A stretch of 64,000 nucleotides of DNA, from contig NZ_FOGE01000015.1 in the NCBI RefSeq assembly GCF_900111125.1, positions 1 to 64,000 of the forward strand. Reading direction: 5' to 3'. The notes below the pieces were generated by a model. That model made no database searches. It had not been told where the DNA came from and was given only the letters and a program-made list of their open reading frames with translations. A program made the translations under genes and the position numbers. This DNA comes from Sphingobium sp. YR768. Lineage in GTDB: Bacteria > Pseudomonadota > Alphaproteobacteria > Sphingomonadales > Sphingomonadaceae. Below, piece by piece: positions 26,671 to 35,832 of the stretch (position 1 is its first letter; each line of letters begins with the position of its first letter).

Positions 26671-29600
26671 ATGAAGCATCTTGCCATATTGCTTGCCGCA
26701 ACCAGCCTGACCACCATCGGCGCCAGAGCAGCCGACAAGCCGGTGCTGGCGCCCGCGCCTGCCTGGGTCGTGGCGCCGGGTGACTTGCCGGAAGCGAAGA
26801 AGGACGGCGACCTGCCGGTCGAGCTGCTCCGTTCGGACCAGCAGGTGAAGCTGGAGAAGGGGCGGGAGACCGTCTATGCCGACGTGGCGATGCGGATCGG
26901 CACGCCCCAGGGGCTTGCGGCCGGCAATATCTCCTTCCCCTGGCGACCCGAAACCGAAGAGTTGACCGTCCACAAGTTGGTGATCCGGCGCGGTGACCAG
27001 TTGATCGACGTGCTTGCCAGCCAGAGCTTCACGGTCATGCGCCGCGAGCAGAATTTGGAAAGCGCGACGCTGGATGGCGTGCTGACCGCCAATATTCAGC
27101 CCGAAGGGCTTCAGGTTGGCGATATCGTCGAATTTGCCATGTCGGTCAGCAGTTCCGATCCGACCATGCAGGGGCATGTCGAACAGGTGGCGGGCGCCTG
27201 GAACGCCATGCCGATCGGCCAGGCACGGCTGCGCATGCAATGGCCCGCCAGTCTGCCCGCCCGCCTGCAGGCCAGCCGGGACATGCCGTCGGTCAGGCCG
27301 GTGCGCAAGGGCGACATGATGAGCGTCGATTATGCGCCCGGCGCGATCGAACCGATCATCCCGCCCAAGGGCGCGCCGGCCCGCTATGCCATGGGTCGCT
27401 ATGTCGAACTCAGCGACTTTGGGTCATGGGCGGATCTGGGCGCCTTGCTGGCGCCGCTCTATGACAAGGCGGCGGCCCTGCCGGCGCAGGGCGCGTTGAA
27501 GACGGAACTGGACCGGATCGCTGCGCTCTCCGCCGATCCCAGGCTGCGGGCACAGGCGGCGCTGGCGCTGGTGCAGGACCGGGTGCGTTATGTCGCGCTG
27601 GCGATGGGGACGGGCGGGCTGGTCCCGGCCGATGCGGAAACCACATGGTCGCGCCGCTATGGCGATTGCAAGGGCAAGACGGCGCTGCTGCTGGGCCTGC
27701 TCCATGCGCTGGACATCGCGGCCGATCCGGTCGCGGTCAATTCCCTGTCGGGCGATGGCATCGACCAGCGACTGCCGATGGTCGGCCTGTTCAACCATGT
27801 GCTGGTGCGCGCGACGATCGGCGGGAAGACCTATTGGCTGGACGGCACCCGCACCGGCGACACCAATCTCGACCGGCTGGAAGTGCCCGCCTATGGCTGG
27901 GGCCTGCCCCTGACGCCCAAGGGCGCAGCACTGGTGCGCATGGTGCCCGAACCGTCCGCCACGCCCGACGAAACAGTGACGATCCGGATCGACGCGACCG
28001 CCGGCCTCACCATCCCCGCGCCGATCAAGGTCGAGGCGGTTTTGACCGGCGATTCGGCGATCGGCACGAAAAATGCGCTCGCCAGCCTGACTGGTGCCGC
28101 CCGTGAGGAAGCGCTGCGGCGTTACTGGAAGGAGCAATATGACTTCGTCGACGTCCAGTCGACCAGTGCGACCTTCGATCCCGCGACAGGCGAGCAACGG
28201 CTGACGATGCAGGGTCTGGCGAAGATGGACTGGGACGATGGCTGGTATGAAACCGACAAGATGCGTGTCGGGTACAAGGCCGATTTCAGTCGGCAGACCG
28301 GGCAGGACCAGAAGGCGCCCTTCGCTGTGCTCTTCCCTTATTATAATAAGGCGAGCGAAACGATCCTGCTGCCGCCGGGCTTTGTCGACAAGGCGGGCGC
28401 GGACAATGCCGATGTGGACGAAACGGTCGCCGGCATCGCCTATAAGCGGACCGCCAAGCTCGACGACAATGTCTTCCACATCGAACGCACCGAACGCAGC
28501 CTGATGCCGGAATTCCCGGCAGCCGATGCGCCCGCCGCGCAGGCGGCGCTCAGAAAGCTGGCGGACAAGGTCGTCTATCTGCGCAAGCCCGCCGGCTATC
28601 GCGCGACGCCGCAGGAACTGGCGGCGATGAATGCCGCCACGCCCGCCGATGCCAAGGCTTATTTCGAACGTGGCCGGATGCGCATGGACAACAGCCAGTT
28701 CAAGGAGGCGATCGTCGATTTCAACAAGGCGCTGGAACTGGACCCGAAAAATGAATGGGCGCTCGCAAATCGCGGGATGAGCCAAGTCTGGACCGGTGAT
28801 TATGCCGCCGCCAAGGCGGATCTGGATGCGGTGGCCGCGCTCAATCCCAAAAATCCGGTCGTGCCGAGCGCGCAGGGGCTGATGGCTGAACGCAATGGGC
28901 AATGGCCGGAAGCGGTTGAGGCATACACCCGATCGCTCGCGTTTGGCGAGAATAACGGCTTCGCGCTGGGGCACCGCGCCTTTGCCCAGCGTTCTGCCGG
29001 GAATGACGATGCTGCCTTGGCGGATGCCGCTTCGGCGCTTCGGCTCGATCCGCGCTGGAGCGAACTTTACATGTTCCGCGCCACCATTTTCCGGGGCAAG
29101 GGCAACACCGATGCCGGTCTGAAGGAGGCGGAGGCGTTGGAAAGCGCTCTGCCGAACGACGGCTATGCCCATGTCGCTGCCGCCAGCATATATCATAGTT
29201 TCGGCCGCTGGGATCAGGCGCTCAAGGCCTATGACCGGGCGATCGCCATCAAGCCGGAAGCCTATATCTACCTCAATCGCGGACAGCGGCGCCCCCGAAC
29301 CGATCTGGCCGGGAAGAAGGCGGATTTCGCCGAAGCCCTGCGTCTCGACCCGGAGGATGTGAATATTCTAACGGCCAGCGCCAGCCTGCAACTGGACAAT
29401 GGCGATGCGGATGGCGCGGTCCGCACCTATTCCCAGGCGCTCTCCAAATTCCCCGACGTTGCCCAATATCTGGCTGGCCGGGGCCTTGCCTATGATCGGA
29501 TGGGTAACCGGGCGGCGGCGGACAAGGATTTCGCCAGTGCGCGGACAAAGGTGGCGGGCGTACCGGTCCTGCTGAACAATCTATGCTGGATGAAGGCGAC

Positions 29601-29940
29601 ATCGCCGGCCGCATCGCGCGCGGCGTTGGAGGCCGCGCTGGCCGACTGCGACGCCGCCCTTGCCCCGCAGCAGGATGCCGCGCCCTATCTCGACAGTCGT
29701 GGTCTGGTGCTGCTGCGCCTTGGCCGGCTGGATGATGCGATCCGCGATTATGATGCGGCTCTGTCCAAACGGGGCAGCTTCCCCGGCTCCTTTTACGGTC
29801 GGGCACTGGCCTGGGCGGCCAAGGGCGACCGCAGCAAAGCTGATGCCGACCGCGTGGCCGCCATCAAGCAGAATGCCAGGGTCGCGGAAGAATTTGAAGA
29901 CTATGGCCTGTCGTGGTCGGCGGATGCCGCACCACGCTGA
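26671..29940 (+). CDS. DUF3857 / transglutaminase-like / TPR protein
   Basis: 1089 residues with a signal peptide (1-20). DUF3857 (about 40-240) leads to a transglutaminase-like domain (about 265-400) with Cys333 in YGDCKGK, His in LFNHVLV and Asp in WLDGTRTGD, so the triad looks intact. A beta-rich region follows to about 640, and residues 670-1075 are tetratricopeptide repeats such as FNKALELDPKNEWALANRGM. Probably a periplasmic or outer-membrane-facing protein. Start chosen at MKHLAILL; a longer in-frame ATG at 26620 lacks a signal peptide. Role unknown. Confidence 0.85.
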   Translation: MKHLAILLAATSLTTIGARAADKPVLAPAPAWVVAPGDLPEAKKDGDLPVELLRSDQQVKLEKGRETVYADVAMRIGTPQGLAAGNISFPWRPETEELTVHKLVIRRGDQLIDVLASQSFTVMRREQNLESATLDGVLTANIQPEGLQVGDIVEFAMSVSSSDPTMQGHVEQVAGAWNAMPIGQARLRMQWPASLPARLQASRDMPSVRPVRKGDMMSVDYAPGAIEPIIPPKGAPARYAMGRYVELSDFGSWADLGALLAPLYDKAAALPAQGALKTELDRIAALSADPRLRAQAALALVQDRVRYVALAMGTGGLVPADAETTWSRRYGDCKGKTALLLGLLHALDIAADPVAVNSLSGDGIDQRLPMVGLFNHVLVRATIGGKTYWLDGTRTGDTNLDRLEVPAYGWGLPLTPKGAALVRMVPEPSATPDETVTIRIDATAGLTIPAPIKVEAVLTGDSAIGTKNALASLTGAAREEALRRYWKEQYDFVDVQSTSATFDPATGEQRLTMQGLAKMDWDDGWYETDKMRVGYKADFSRQTGQDQKAPFAVLFPYYNKASETILLPPGFVDKAGADNADVDETVAGIAYKRTAKLDDNVFHIERTERSLMPEFPAADAPAAQAALRKLADKVVYLRKPAGYRATPQELAAMNAATPADAKAYFERGRMRMDNSQFKEAIVDFNKALELDPKNEWALANRGMSQVWTGDYAAAKADLDAVAALNPKNPVVPSAQGLMAERNGQWPEAVEAYTRSLAFGENNGFALGHRAFAQRSAGNDDAALADAASALRLDPRWSELYMFRATIFRGKGNTDAGLKEAEALESALPNDGYAHVAAASIYHSFGRWDQALKAYDRAIAIKPEAYIYLNRGQRRPRTDLAGKKADFAEALRLDPEDVNILTASASLQLDNGDADGAVRTYSQALSKFPDVAQYLAGRGLAYDRMGNRAAADKDFASARTKVAGVPVLLNNLCWMKATSPAASRAALEAALADCDAALAPQQDAAPYLDSRGLVLLRLGRLDDAIRDYDAALSKRGSFPGSFYGRALAWAAKGDRSKADADRVAAIKQNARVAEEFEDYGLSWSADAAPR

Positions 29941-29949
29941 TCCCGTCCG

Positions 29950-30522
29950 TCAATGCAGGGTGTCGTCCGGCCGGGCGATCCCTGCCTTGCCCTCCATCAG
30001 CTTCGCGGCGATCAGGCCGGCCAGCGCCAGCGCCACGAAATCGCTGAAGGCGAGGTAGAGGATATAGCCCCAGGGCGCATGGTTGAACACGGCCTGCCCG
30101 ATATGCAGCCACAGCACCGCCGCCAGCGCAAACAGGATGCTCACCCGCACCCGGCTGGCGAAATCGCTCAGGGCAAAGCGCAGCGCCAGCGCAATCAGCA
30201 CGCCAACGATCAGCGACAGGATCAGTCCGCCGATCAGCGCGCTGCCATCCATCACCGGAAAACCGCTGCTATTGTAGAAGACCTGCGCCACCGGGCCACG
30301 GCCATAGAGGATCGTGCCCTGCGCCGTCGCCGGATCGGGAATGATATAGACGCCGGTGCCGGTCGGGGTGAGCGCCTGTGCCATGGCGGCTTGCAGATTG
30401 GCGCTGGCCTCATCGCCCGCGCGGCTGAACGCCAGCGCGGACAGCGGCGTCCCCCAGAAGATAAATCCGGTAATGAACATGGCGATCCCGCCAAGCAATC
30501 CGCCGATGACTGTCCGGACCAT
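29950..30522 (-). CDS. hypothetical four-helix membrane protein, 190 aa
   Basis: Hydrophobic segments at about 4-24, 98-122, 130-150 and 155-178 surround a soluble stretch with the phrase VYIIPDPATAQGT. Start ATG at 30522 has GGGGAAG six nt upstream. No family name recognised. Convergent with the DUF3857 gene (9-bp gap). Confidence 0.7.
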   Translation of the reverse strand: MVRTVIGGLLGGIAMFITGFIFWGTPLSALAFSRAGDEASANLQAAMAQALTPTGTGVYIIPDPATAQGTILYGRGPVAQVFYNSSGFPVMDGSALIGGLILSLIVGVLIALALRFALSDFASRVRVSILFALAAVLWLHIGQAVFNHAPWGYILYLAFSDFVALALAGLIAAKLMEGKAGIARPDDTLH

Positions 30523-30584
30523 GATGTCTTCCCCTGCGCCTGATGCCAAACTGCATCAACGCAAAGCGGGCCACATCTTTCCGT

Positions 30585-30905
30585 TCAATCCTTCTGGCGC
30601 GCGGCTTTCTCTGCGACACCCGAAACGCCCTCGCGCCGGTCCAGTTCGTTCAGCACTGCGTCGAACGGCACGTCCAGATCGGCCAGCAACATCATCAGGT
30701 GAAAGATCAGGTCGGCGCTCTCGCCGATCAGTTCCTGTCGATCGTCCGCCATGGCGGCGATGACGGCTTCCACCGCTTCCTCGCCGACCTTCTGCGCAAT
30801 CTTGGCGCGGCCCTTTGCGGCGAGCTTGGCGACATAGGAGGCGGACGGGTCGGCCTTCCGTCGCTGGAGGATGGTCTGTTCCAGGGTTTGAAGGGTCGCG
30901 CGCAT
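30585..30905 (-). CDS. hisE: phosphoribosyl-ATP diphosphatase
   Basis: 106 residues of the all-alpha NTP pyrophosphohydrolase fold. KVGEEAVEAVIAA and ESADLIFHLMMLLA hold the acidic Mg-binding residues. Second step of histidine synthesis. It is the last his gene in transcription order and is separated from hisF by the PEP-CTERM gene. Confidence 0.93.
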   Translation of the reverse strand: MRATLQTLEQTILQRRKADPSASYVAKLAAKGRAKIAQKVGEEAVEAVIAAMADDRQELIGESADLIFHLMMLLADLDVPFDAVLNELDRREGVSGVAEKAARQKD

Positions 30906-30946
30906 GGCCCTGCATCAAGCGCCGCGCGCGCGGCCCGTCAACTATA

Positions 30947-31258
30947 TTATTTGCGCTTGCGGTTCGCGATGAACAGGCGGCCGACCAGTACGGCTGCGCC
31001 CATGCCGAACAGCGCCATCTGTTCCGGTTCGGGCACCGGGGTCGGCGTGCCGCCCGAAGATCCGCCCGAACTGGTCGTGCCACCCGAACTGGTGGTGCCG
31101 CCGGAGCTGGTCGTGCCGCCGGAGCTGGTCGTGCCGCCCGACGAAGAGCCGCCGCACTTGCCGAACCAGCACCACCAGGTGGCCTGCGCCGGTGCGGGCA
31201 CGGCGGCGCCCATCAGTCCTGCGGCCCCGATCGCGAGGAGAGTTTTGCTGATTTTCAT
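30947..31258 (-). CDS. PEP-CTERM sorting domain protein with GGTTSS repeats
   Basis: 103 residues: signal peptide (1-29, ending AQA-T), a WWCWFGKCGG segment with two cysteines, four GGTTSS repeats and a C-terminal PEP-CTERM signal: VPEPE, a hydrophobic helix and a basic RKRK tail. Such proteins are processed by exosortase and tied to extracellular polysaccharide. Start ATG at 31258 has AGGGGTGA upstream. It lies between hisF and hisE but has its own sigma-54-like promoter at 31319-31334. No exosortase gene is in the window. Confidence 0.85.
   Translation of the reverse strand: MKISKTLLAIGAAGLMGAAVPAPAQATWWCWFGKCGGSSSGGTTSSGGTTSSGGTTSSGGTTSSGGSSGGTPTPVPEPEQMALFGMGAAVLVGRLFIANRKRK
31068..31139. 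repeat. 18-bp tandem repeat, four units, inside the PEP-CTERM gene
   Basis: Four consecutive 18-bp units of the form GARCTGGTSGTGCCRCCS (31068-31139) encode GGTTSS four times. Near-identity of units suggests copy-number change by slippage. Confidence 0.85.
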
Positions 31259-31318
31259 AATATTCACCCCTGTCTCAAGAAGAAATAATCGCTTTGAAAC
31301 GACCCTGATCTTCCCTTC

Positions 31319-31334
31319 GCAGGTTGCGTGCCAA
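31319..31334 (-). promoter_or_regulatory. sigma-54-type (-24/-12) promoter for the PEP-CTERM gene
   Basis: On the minus strand the sequence is TTGGCACGCAACCTGC. The -24 box TTGGCACG is consensus and the GG-N10-GC spacing is exact; only the -12 box (CTGC for TTGC) deviates by one base. The predicted start of transcription is about 31307, giving a leader of about 50 nt. A short inverted repeat at 31392-31409 could be an upstream activator site. Confidence 0.65.
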
Positions 31335-31391
31335 TTTTGCGAGATGACGTTTTTCCGGGGCCGGCCGGATGGCCCGCTGCGCCGAAAATAT

Positions 31392-31409
31392 GGTTACTGT
31401 AAATTAACC
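31392..31409. promoter_or_regulatory. candidate upstream activator site (inverted repeat)
   Basis: GGTTA-N8-TAACC, perfect 5-bp arms, about 60 bp upstream of the -24 box of the PEP-CTERM gene. Position fits an enhancer-binding protein site, but no motif is known to me for it. Confidence 0.3.
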
Positions 31410-31434
31410 CGACATAAGCCTGCTTTTCCAGAGC

Positions 31435-32199
31435 TTAGTGGTGGCGGACCGGAATGCCCGCCGCCGCCAGAGCCTGATGCGCCTCAGCAATAGTGTGTTG
31501 ACCGAAATGAAATATGGAGGCGGCCAGCACCGCACTGGCATGGCCTTCGACCACGCCTTCGACCAGATGATCGAGCGTGCCGACGCCGCCGCTGGCGATC
31601 ACCGGCACCGATACCGCGTCGGCAATGGCGCGGGTCAGGGCCAGGTCATAGCCCTGCTTCGTGCCATCCCCGTCCATCGACGTGACGAGCAGTTCGCCCG
31701 CGCCCAGTTCGGCCAGCTTCAGCGCATGCTCCAGCGCGTCGATGCCGGTCGGCTTGCGTCCGCCATGGGTGAAGATTTCCCATTTATCGTCGCCCACCCG
31801 CCGGGCGTCGACCGATCCGACGATGCACTGGCTGCCGAAGCGGTCGGCAATGTCGGCGACCAGTTCGGGCCGCACCACCGCCGCGCTGTTGACCGCCACC
31901 TTGTCCGCGCCGGCCAGCAGCAACGCGCGCGCATCCTCGGCGCTGCGCACGCCGCCGCCCACGGTCACGGGCATGAAGCAGACTTCGGCGGTGCGGCGCA
32001 CCACGTCCAATATGGTCCCGCGCGCCTCATGGGTGGCGGTGATGTCGAGGAAGCAGAGTTCGTCCGCCCCCGCCGCGTCATAGAGCTTGGCCTGTTCGAC
32101 CGGATCGCCGGCATCCTTCAGGTCGACGAAATTGACGCCCTTCACCACGCGCCCATTGGCAACGTCGAGGCAGGGGATGACACGGGTGCGGACGGTCAT
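31435..32199 (-). CDS. hisF: imidazole glycerol phosphate synthase subunit HisF
   Basis: 254-residue TIM barrel. Catalytic Asp in [17 protein letters not shown] and the second in [14 protein letters not shown] are present, as is [11 protein letters not shown]. Works with HisH to form IGP and AICAR. Two adjacent ATG codons (32202, 32199) follow GGGGAGGA; the second gives better spacing. That ribosome-binding site is the last part of the palindromic element at 32203-32336. Confidence 0.95.
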   Translation of the reverse strand: MTVRTRVIPCLDVANGRVVKGVNFVDLKDAGDPVEQAKLYDAAGADELCFLDITATHEARGTILDVVRRTAEVCFMPVTVGGGVRSAEDARALLLAGADKVAVNSAAVVRPELVADIADRFGSQCIVGSVDARRVGDDKWEIFTHGGRKPTGIDALEHALKLAELGAGELLVTSMDGDGTKQGYDLALTRAIADAVSVPVIASGGVGTLDHLVEGVVEGHASAVLAASIFHFGQHTIAEAHQALAAAGIPVRHH

Positions 32200-32202
32200 C
32201 AT

Positions 32203-32336
32203 TCCTCCCCTGCAAGGGGAGGGGGACCGCCGGCGCAGCCGGTGGTGGAGGGGGTTGGCCCCATGGCGATGCGCAAGGGGCAAGCCCCCTCCACCATGCT
32301 TCGCATGGTCCCCCTCCCCGTACCGGGGGGGACCAG
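32203..32336. repeat. GC-rich palindromic element between hisA and hisF
   Basis: A long imperfect inverted repeat: CCCCTGCAAGGGGAGGGGGACC and TGGTGGAGGGGG on the left pair with CCCCCTCCACCATG and GGTCCCCCTCCCCG on the right, meeting near 32262-32282. The type is a common dispersed sphingomonad element. It forms most of the hisA-hisF spacer and supplies the hisF ribosome-binding site. Confidence 0.75.
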
Positions 32337-32347
32337 GCCGGCGCCGC

Positions 32348-33085
32348 TCACGCCGCCGCCTGCGCAACCGCTAGCGCGGTTTTCAGGTCCAGCCGCCCGT
32401 CATACAGCGCGCGGCCGGTGATGACGCCTTCGATCCCTTCGTCGGCATGGAGGCTCAGGATACGGATATCCGCAATTCCTGCCACGCCGCCGCTGGCGAT
32501 CACCGGCATGTCGGTGGCGCGAGCCAGATCCACGGTCGCGTCGATATTCACGCCTTTCAACAATCCGTCACGTCCCACATCGGTGAAGAGCAGGCTGGCG
32601 ACGCCCGCATCCTCGAACCGGCGGGCCAGGTCGATGACCGGCATGTCGCTCTTTTCCGCCCAACCGTCGGTCGCGACGAAGCCGTCGCGCGCATCGACCG
32701 CAACGACGATGCCGCCGGGAAAGTCGCGCGCCACCGCCTTGACGAAGGCCGGGTCTTTCAGCGCCGCCGTGCCGATGACGATGCGCGATACGCCCAGGTC
32801 GAACCAGCGCTCCACCGCTTCCCGGTTGCGGATGCCGCCGCCCAGTTGCACATGGCCGGGAAAGGCTTCCACGATCGCCTCGACCGCTGCGGCGTTGACC
32901 GCATGCCCCGCAAAGCTGCCGTCGAGATCCACGACATGCAGATGCTGCGCGCCGCTCTCGGCAAACAGCAGCGCCTGCGCGGCCGGATTGTCGCCATAGA
33001 CGGTGGCACGATCCATATCGCCCTCGGCCAGGCGGACGACCTGGCCGCCTTTAAGGTCGATGGCGGGAAAGACGATCAGGGACAT
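32348..33085 (-). CDS. hisA: ProFAR isomerase HisA
   Basis: 245-residue TIM barrel. [14 protein letters not shown] carries the catalytic base Asp, and [14 protein letters not shown] the second Asp. Isomerises ProFAR to PRFAR. Start ATG at 33085 ([11 protein letters not shown]). Confidence 0.95.
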   Translation of the reverse strand: MSLIVFPAIDLKGGQVVRLAEGDMDRATVYGDNPAAQALLFAESGAQHLHVVDLDGSFAGHAVNAAAVEAIVEAFPGHVQLGGGIRNREAVERWFDLGVSRIVIGTAALKDPAFVKAVARDFPGGIVVAVDARDGFVATDGWAEKSDMPVIDLARRFEDAGVASLLFTDVGRDGLLKGVNIDATVDLARATDMPVIASGGVAGIADIRILSLHADEGIEGVITGRALYDGRLDLKTALAVAQAAA

Positions 33086-33109
33086 GCGCTCACCAAATCT
33101 GCAAATGAC

Positions 33110-33175
33110 GTGCTCCAGCGAAAGCAGGAGCCCAGTTGAAACGACGGACCTGGGCTCCTGCTTTCGCAGGAGCAC
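33110..33175. repeat. 26-bp inverted repeat between hisH and hisA
   Basis: Arms 33110-33135 and 33150-33175 match at 25 of 26 positions (GTGCTCC... and ...GGAGCAC), with a 14-nt spacer. A stable hairpin in the his transcript; dispersed-repeat origin is likely. Confidence 0.85.
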
Positions 33176-33190
33176 GCAGCTCCAAATGAC

Positions 33191-33805
33191 TCACGGCTTC
33201 CAATCCAGAAACCGCGACAGAAACGATAGCCCGTAGCGCTGGCTCTTTTCCGGGTGGAACTGGCAGCCGATGATGGTGTCGCGCGCCACGGCGGCGACCA
33301 GCGATCCACCATGATTGGTCACCGCAGCGACATGCGCCGGATCAGCGGCTTCATAATGATAGCTGTGCAGGAAATAGGCTTCGCCCGCTTCGATCAAAGG
33401 GGGGGCGCCATTCAGCACCACATCGTTCCAGCCCATATGCGGCACCTTCACGGTCGCATCGGTCGGCTCGACCAGCCGCACCGTGCCGGGAATCCAGCCC
33501 AGCCCCTCATGCCGGCCAAATTCCTCGCCCGCATCGGCCAGCAACTGCATGCCCACGCATACGCCCAGAAAAGGGATGCCGCGCCCGTGCACCGCTTCGC
33601 TCATCGCGTCCACCATGCCGGGGATCGCGACCAGCGCATCGCGGCACGCGCGAAAGGCGCCCACGCCCGGCAGCACGATGCGGTCGGCCTTCGCCACCAC
33701 ATCGGCATCTGCGGTGATGATCACATCCGTCGCACCCGCCTTGCGCAGGGCATTATGCACCGAATGGAGATTGCCCGCGCCATAATCAATGAGGGCGATG
33801 GTCAT
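33191..33805 (-). CDS. hisH: imidazole glycerol phosphate synthase subunit HisH
   Basis: 204-residue class I glutamine amidotransferase. Nucleophile Cys in PFLGVCVGMQLL; His and Glu in GCQFHPEKSQ. Start MTIALIDYGAGN at 33805, overlapping the yciI-like stop as ATGA. Supplies ammonia to HisF. Confidence 0.95.
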   Translation of the reverse strand: MTIALIDYGAGNLHSVHNALRKAGATDVIITADADVVAKADRIVLPGVGAFRACRDALVAIPGMVDAMSEAVHGRGIPFLGVCVGMQLLADAGEEFGRHEGLGWIPGTVRLVEPTDATVKVPHMGWNDVVLNGAPPLIEAGEAYFLHSYHYEAADPAHVAAVTNHGGSLVAAVARDTIIGCQFHPEKSQRYGLSFLSRFLDWKP

Positions 33806-34089
33806 GTCAGCAGCGTGTCCAGATTGACGCTGGCGGCGCGCGCCGGCAGAAATTCGATCAGCTCGAACGATGCCGCGCCGTTCACCACGAAGGGATCGGT
33901 CGCCGCCTTTTCCTGAATATCCGCCTTTGTGCCGCGCGCCAGCAAGATACCGCCGGTGCGCGGTTCGCGCCGCCCGGCGAGCAGCAGCCAGCCGTCCGCA
34001 ATTCCCTGGTCGAGCCACGCCCGATGATCCGCCAGATGCCCGTCCAGCACTTCGATCGAAGCGGTATAGGTCAGCGCGATGACGAACAT
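33802..34089 (-). CDS. YciI family protein inside the his operon
   Basis: 95-residue ferredoxin-like protein. YciI-type features are HLADHRAWLDQGIADGWLLLAG (the His-Asp pair) and DPFVVNGAASFELIEF. Function in histidine synthesis is not established. It sits 21 nt after hisB and overlaps hisH by 4 bp, so it must be co-expressed with the pathway. Confidence 0.88.
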   Translation of the reverse strand: MFVIALTYTASIEVLDGHLADHRAWLDQGIADGWLLLAGRREPRTGGILLARGTKADIQEKAATDPFVVNGAASFELIEFLPARAASVNLDTLLT

Positions 34090-34110
34090 GGAATGGCCCT
34101 TTCTTCAGGC

Positions 34111-34698
34111 TTACAAAATGCCCTTGGTGGACGGGATCGCATCCGCCTTGCGCGGGTCGATCTCCACCGCCTGCCGCAGCGCGCGGGCCAGGCCCTTGAA
34201 CGCGCTTTCGACGATATGATGATTGTTGCTGCCATAGAGCAGCTCGATGTGGAGCGTAATGCCGGCCGCCTGCGCGAAGCTGTGGAAGAAATGCTCCACC
34301 ATCTCCGTGTCCCATTCGCCGATCTTGGTGACGGTGAAGGGCAGTTTGCACACCAGCCAGGGGCGGCCCGAAATGTCGAGCGCCACGCGGCTCAGCGTCT
34401 CGTCCATCGGCGAATAGACGCTGCCGTAACGACTGATGCCGCGCTTGTCGGCCAGCGCCTTGGCCACCGCCTCGCCGATCGCGATCGCGGTATCCTCGGT
34501 CGTGTGATGCTGGTCGACATGCAGGTCACCGACCGTCTTCACATCCATGTCGATCAGCGAATGGCGCGACAACTGCTCGATCATATGATCGAAGAAGCCG
34601 ATGCCCGTCGACACCGTATAGAGGCCAGTCCCGTCGAGGTTGACGGTGACGTCGATCTGGGTTTCCGCCGTGTTGCGGTGAATCTCGGCCGTGCGCAT
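34111..34698 (-). CDS. hisB: imidazoleglycerol-phosphate dehydratase
   Basis: 195 residues, monofunctional HisB. Manganese-binding motifs [36 protein letters not shown] and [11 protein letters not shown] are all visible. First gene of the his operon; divergent from sspB over 85 bp. Confidence 0.95.
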   Translation of the reverse strand: MRTAEIHRNTAETQIDVTVNLDGTGLYTVSTGIGFFDHMIEQLSRHSLIDMDVKTVGDLHVDQHHTTEDTAIAIGEAVAKALADKRGISRYGSVYSPMDETLSRVALDISGRPWLVCKLPFTVTKIGEWDTEMVEHFFHSFAQAAGITLHIELLYGSNNHHIVESAFKGLARALRQAVEIDPRKADAIPSTKGIL

Positions 34699-34783
34699 GG
34701 CCGCCCTATAGCGCGTGTCGCCATTCATGCAATCTGTCAGGACGGGGTTGACCGTCGGTTTCGTGCCGTTAGGACATTGCGCC

Positions 34784-35260
34784 ATGAGTGAAGACCTGCC
34801 CGATAGCCTGATTCCCTATGACGAAATCGTGCAGGAGGCCCTGCGCGCAGTCGTCGGCCGCGTGCTGGGCGAAGTGCAGCAGTCGGGCGGCCTGCCCGGC
34901 GCGCATCATTTCTACATCACGTTCAAGACGCAGGCGCCCGGTGTCGACATTCCCAAGCATCTGATCGAGCGCTTCCCGGACGAAATGACCATCGTCCTCC
35001 AGAATAAATATTGGGATCTCAAGGTCAGCGATCGCCATTTCGAGGTCAGCCTGACCTTCAATCAGGTCGCGGCGCACCTCTACATCCCCTTCAGCGCGAT
35101 CACCGCCTTCGTCGACCCGGCCGTCAATTTCGCCCTCCAGTTTCAGGTTGCGGCGGATGAACTGCCCGAACCCCATGACGCCGCTGAAAATGACGCGCCG
35201 ACGGTGACGAGCGAAGATGGCTCCAACGTCGTGACGGTGGACTTCGGGAAGAAGAAGTAA
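34784..35260 (+). CDS. sspB: SspB-type ClpXP adaptor
   Basis: 158 residues. The Sm-like substrate-binding domain (about 10-110) holds [18 protein letters not shown] and [14 protein letters not shown], diagnostic of the alphaproteobacterial SspB. An acidic linker leads to the C-terminal [10 protein letters not shown], which is the ClpX-docking tail. Delivers ssrA-tagged and other substrates to ClpXP. Start [10 protein letters not shown] at 34784. Confidence 0.88.
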   Translation: MSEDLPDSLIPYDEIVQEALRAVVGRVLGEVQQSGGLPGAHHFYITFKTQAPGVDIPKHLIERFPDEMTIVLQNKYWDLKVSDRHFEVSLTFNQVAAHLYIPFSAITAFVDPAVNFALQFQVAADELPEPHDAAENDAPTVTSEDGSNVVTVDFGKKK

Positions 35261-35306
35261 AAGGGCTGTTGCGAGTATGGGTTGGTTGTAGCGAACCGAT
35301 TGACCT

Positions 35307-35828
35307 CTACTCCTTCGTCTGCTTCTTCAACTTGTGTGTAAGCGAGAGATTTTCCATCTCGTCAGCAGGCATGTCGAGAGTCCATCTCTCGTGAAACAGC
35401 TTAAAGAACGTCACAGCGTTGACCCAACTCTCATGGGCGTCCTCGCGTGTCGCGCCGCCGTTAACCATCCCGTAATCGGCTTTAACCCGCAATGCGCGCG
35501 CTTGATTGAGCCACTCTGCTGTCTCTGAAAGTGGAGCGATTTCGCCCTCCACCAATTTGGCATAATGCTGAAGCACGTGCTCGTGGCTCTCGACCACCAT
35601 CCCACTTTTGCCGGTCTTGCCTTCGAGATAGAGAGCCGCCGCGGCGCAATGGTGCATCGCATAGTAGGCCGCATGGGCACAGGCGTTCGGCGTGTCATTT
35701 CTCTTGATGAGCAATTCAGCTTCGCGAAGATGAAGCTCTCCTAGCCGGAGCCGCCCTCGGGCGAAGTTAAGAAGGAAGGCGAGTTCCTCTGGCCGAGGCT
35801 TCTTGGCCTTTTCCTTCTTGCTAGCCAT
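35307..35828 (-). CDS. HEPN domain protein (partner of MNT nucleotidyltransferase)
   Basis: 173 residues, nearly all helical, with a basic start (MASKKEKAKK). The HEPN-like core (about 15-150) has HAAYYAMHHCAAAALYLEG and RALRVKADYG. The R-x4-6-H RNase motif of toxic HEPNs is not evident in its usual place; REDAH is the nearest. It follows the MNT gene by 4 nt. MNT/HEPN pairs are typical toxin-antitoxin or nucleotide-modifying modules. Codon use is less GC-biased than in neighbours. Confidence 0.75.
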   Translation of the reverse strand: MASKKEKAKKPRPEELAFLLNFARGRLRLGELHLREAELLIKRNDTPNACAHAAYYAMHHCAAAALYLEGKTGKSGMVVESHEHVLQHYAKLVEGEIAPLSETAEWLNQARALRVKADYGMVNGGATREDAHESWVNAVTFFKLFHERWTLDMPADEMENLSLTHKLKKQTKE

Positions 35829-35832
35829 TTGC

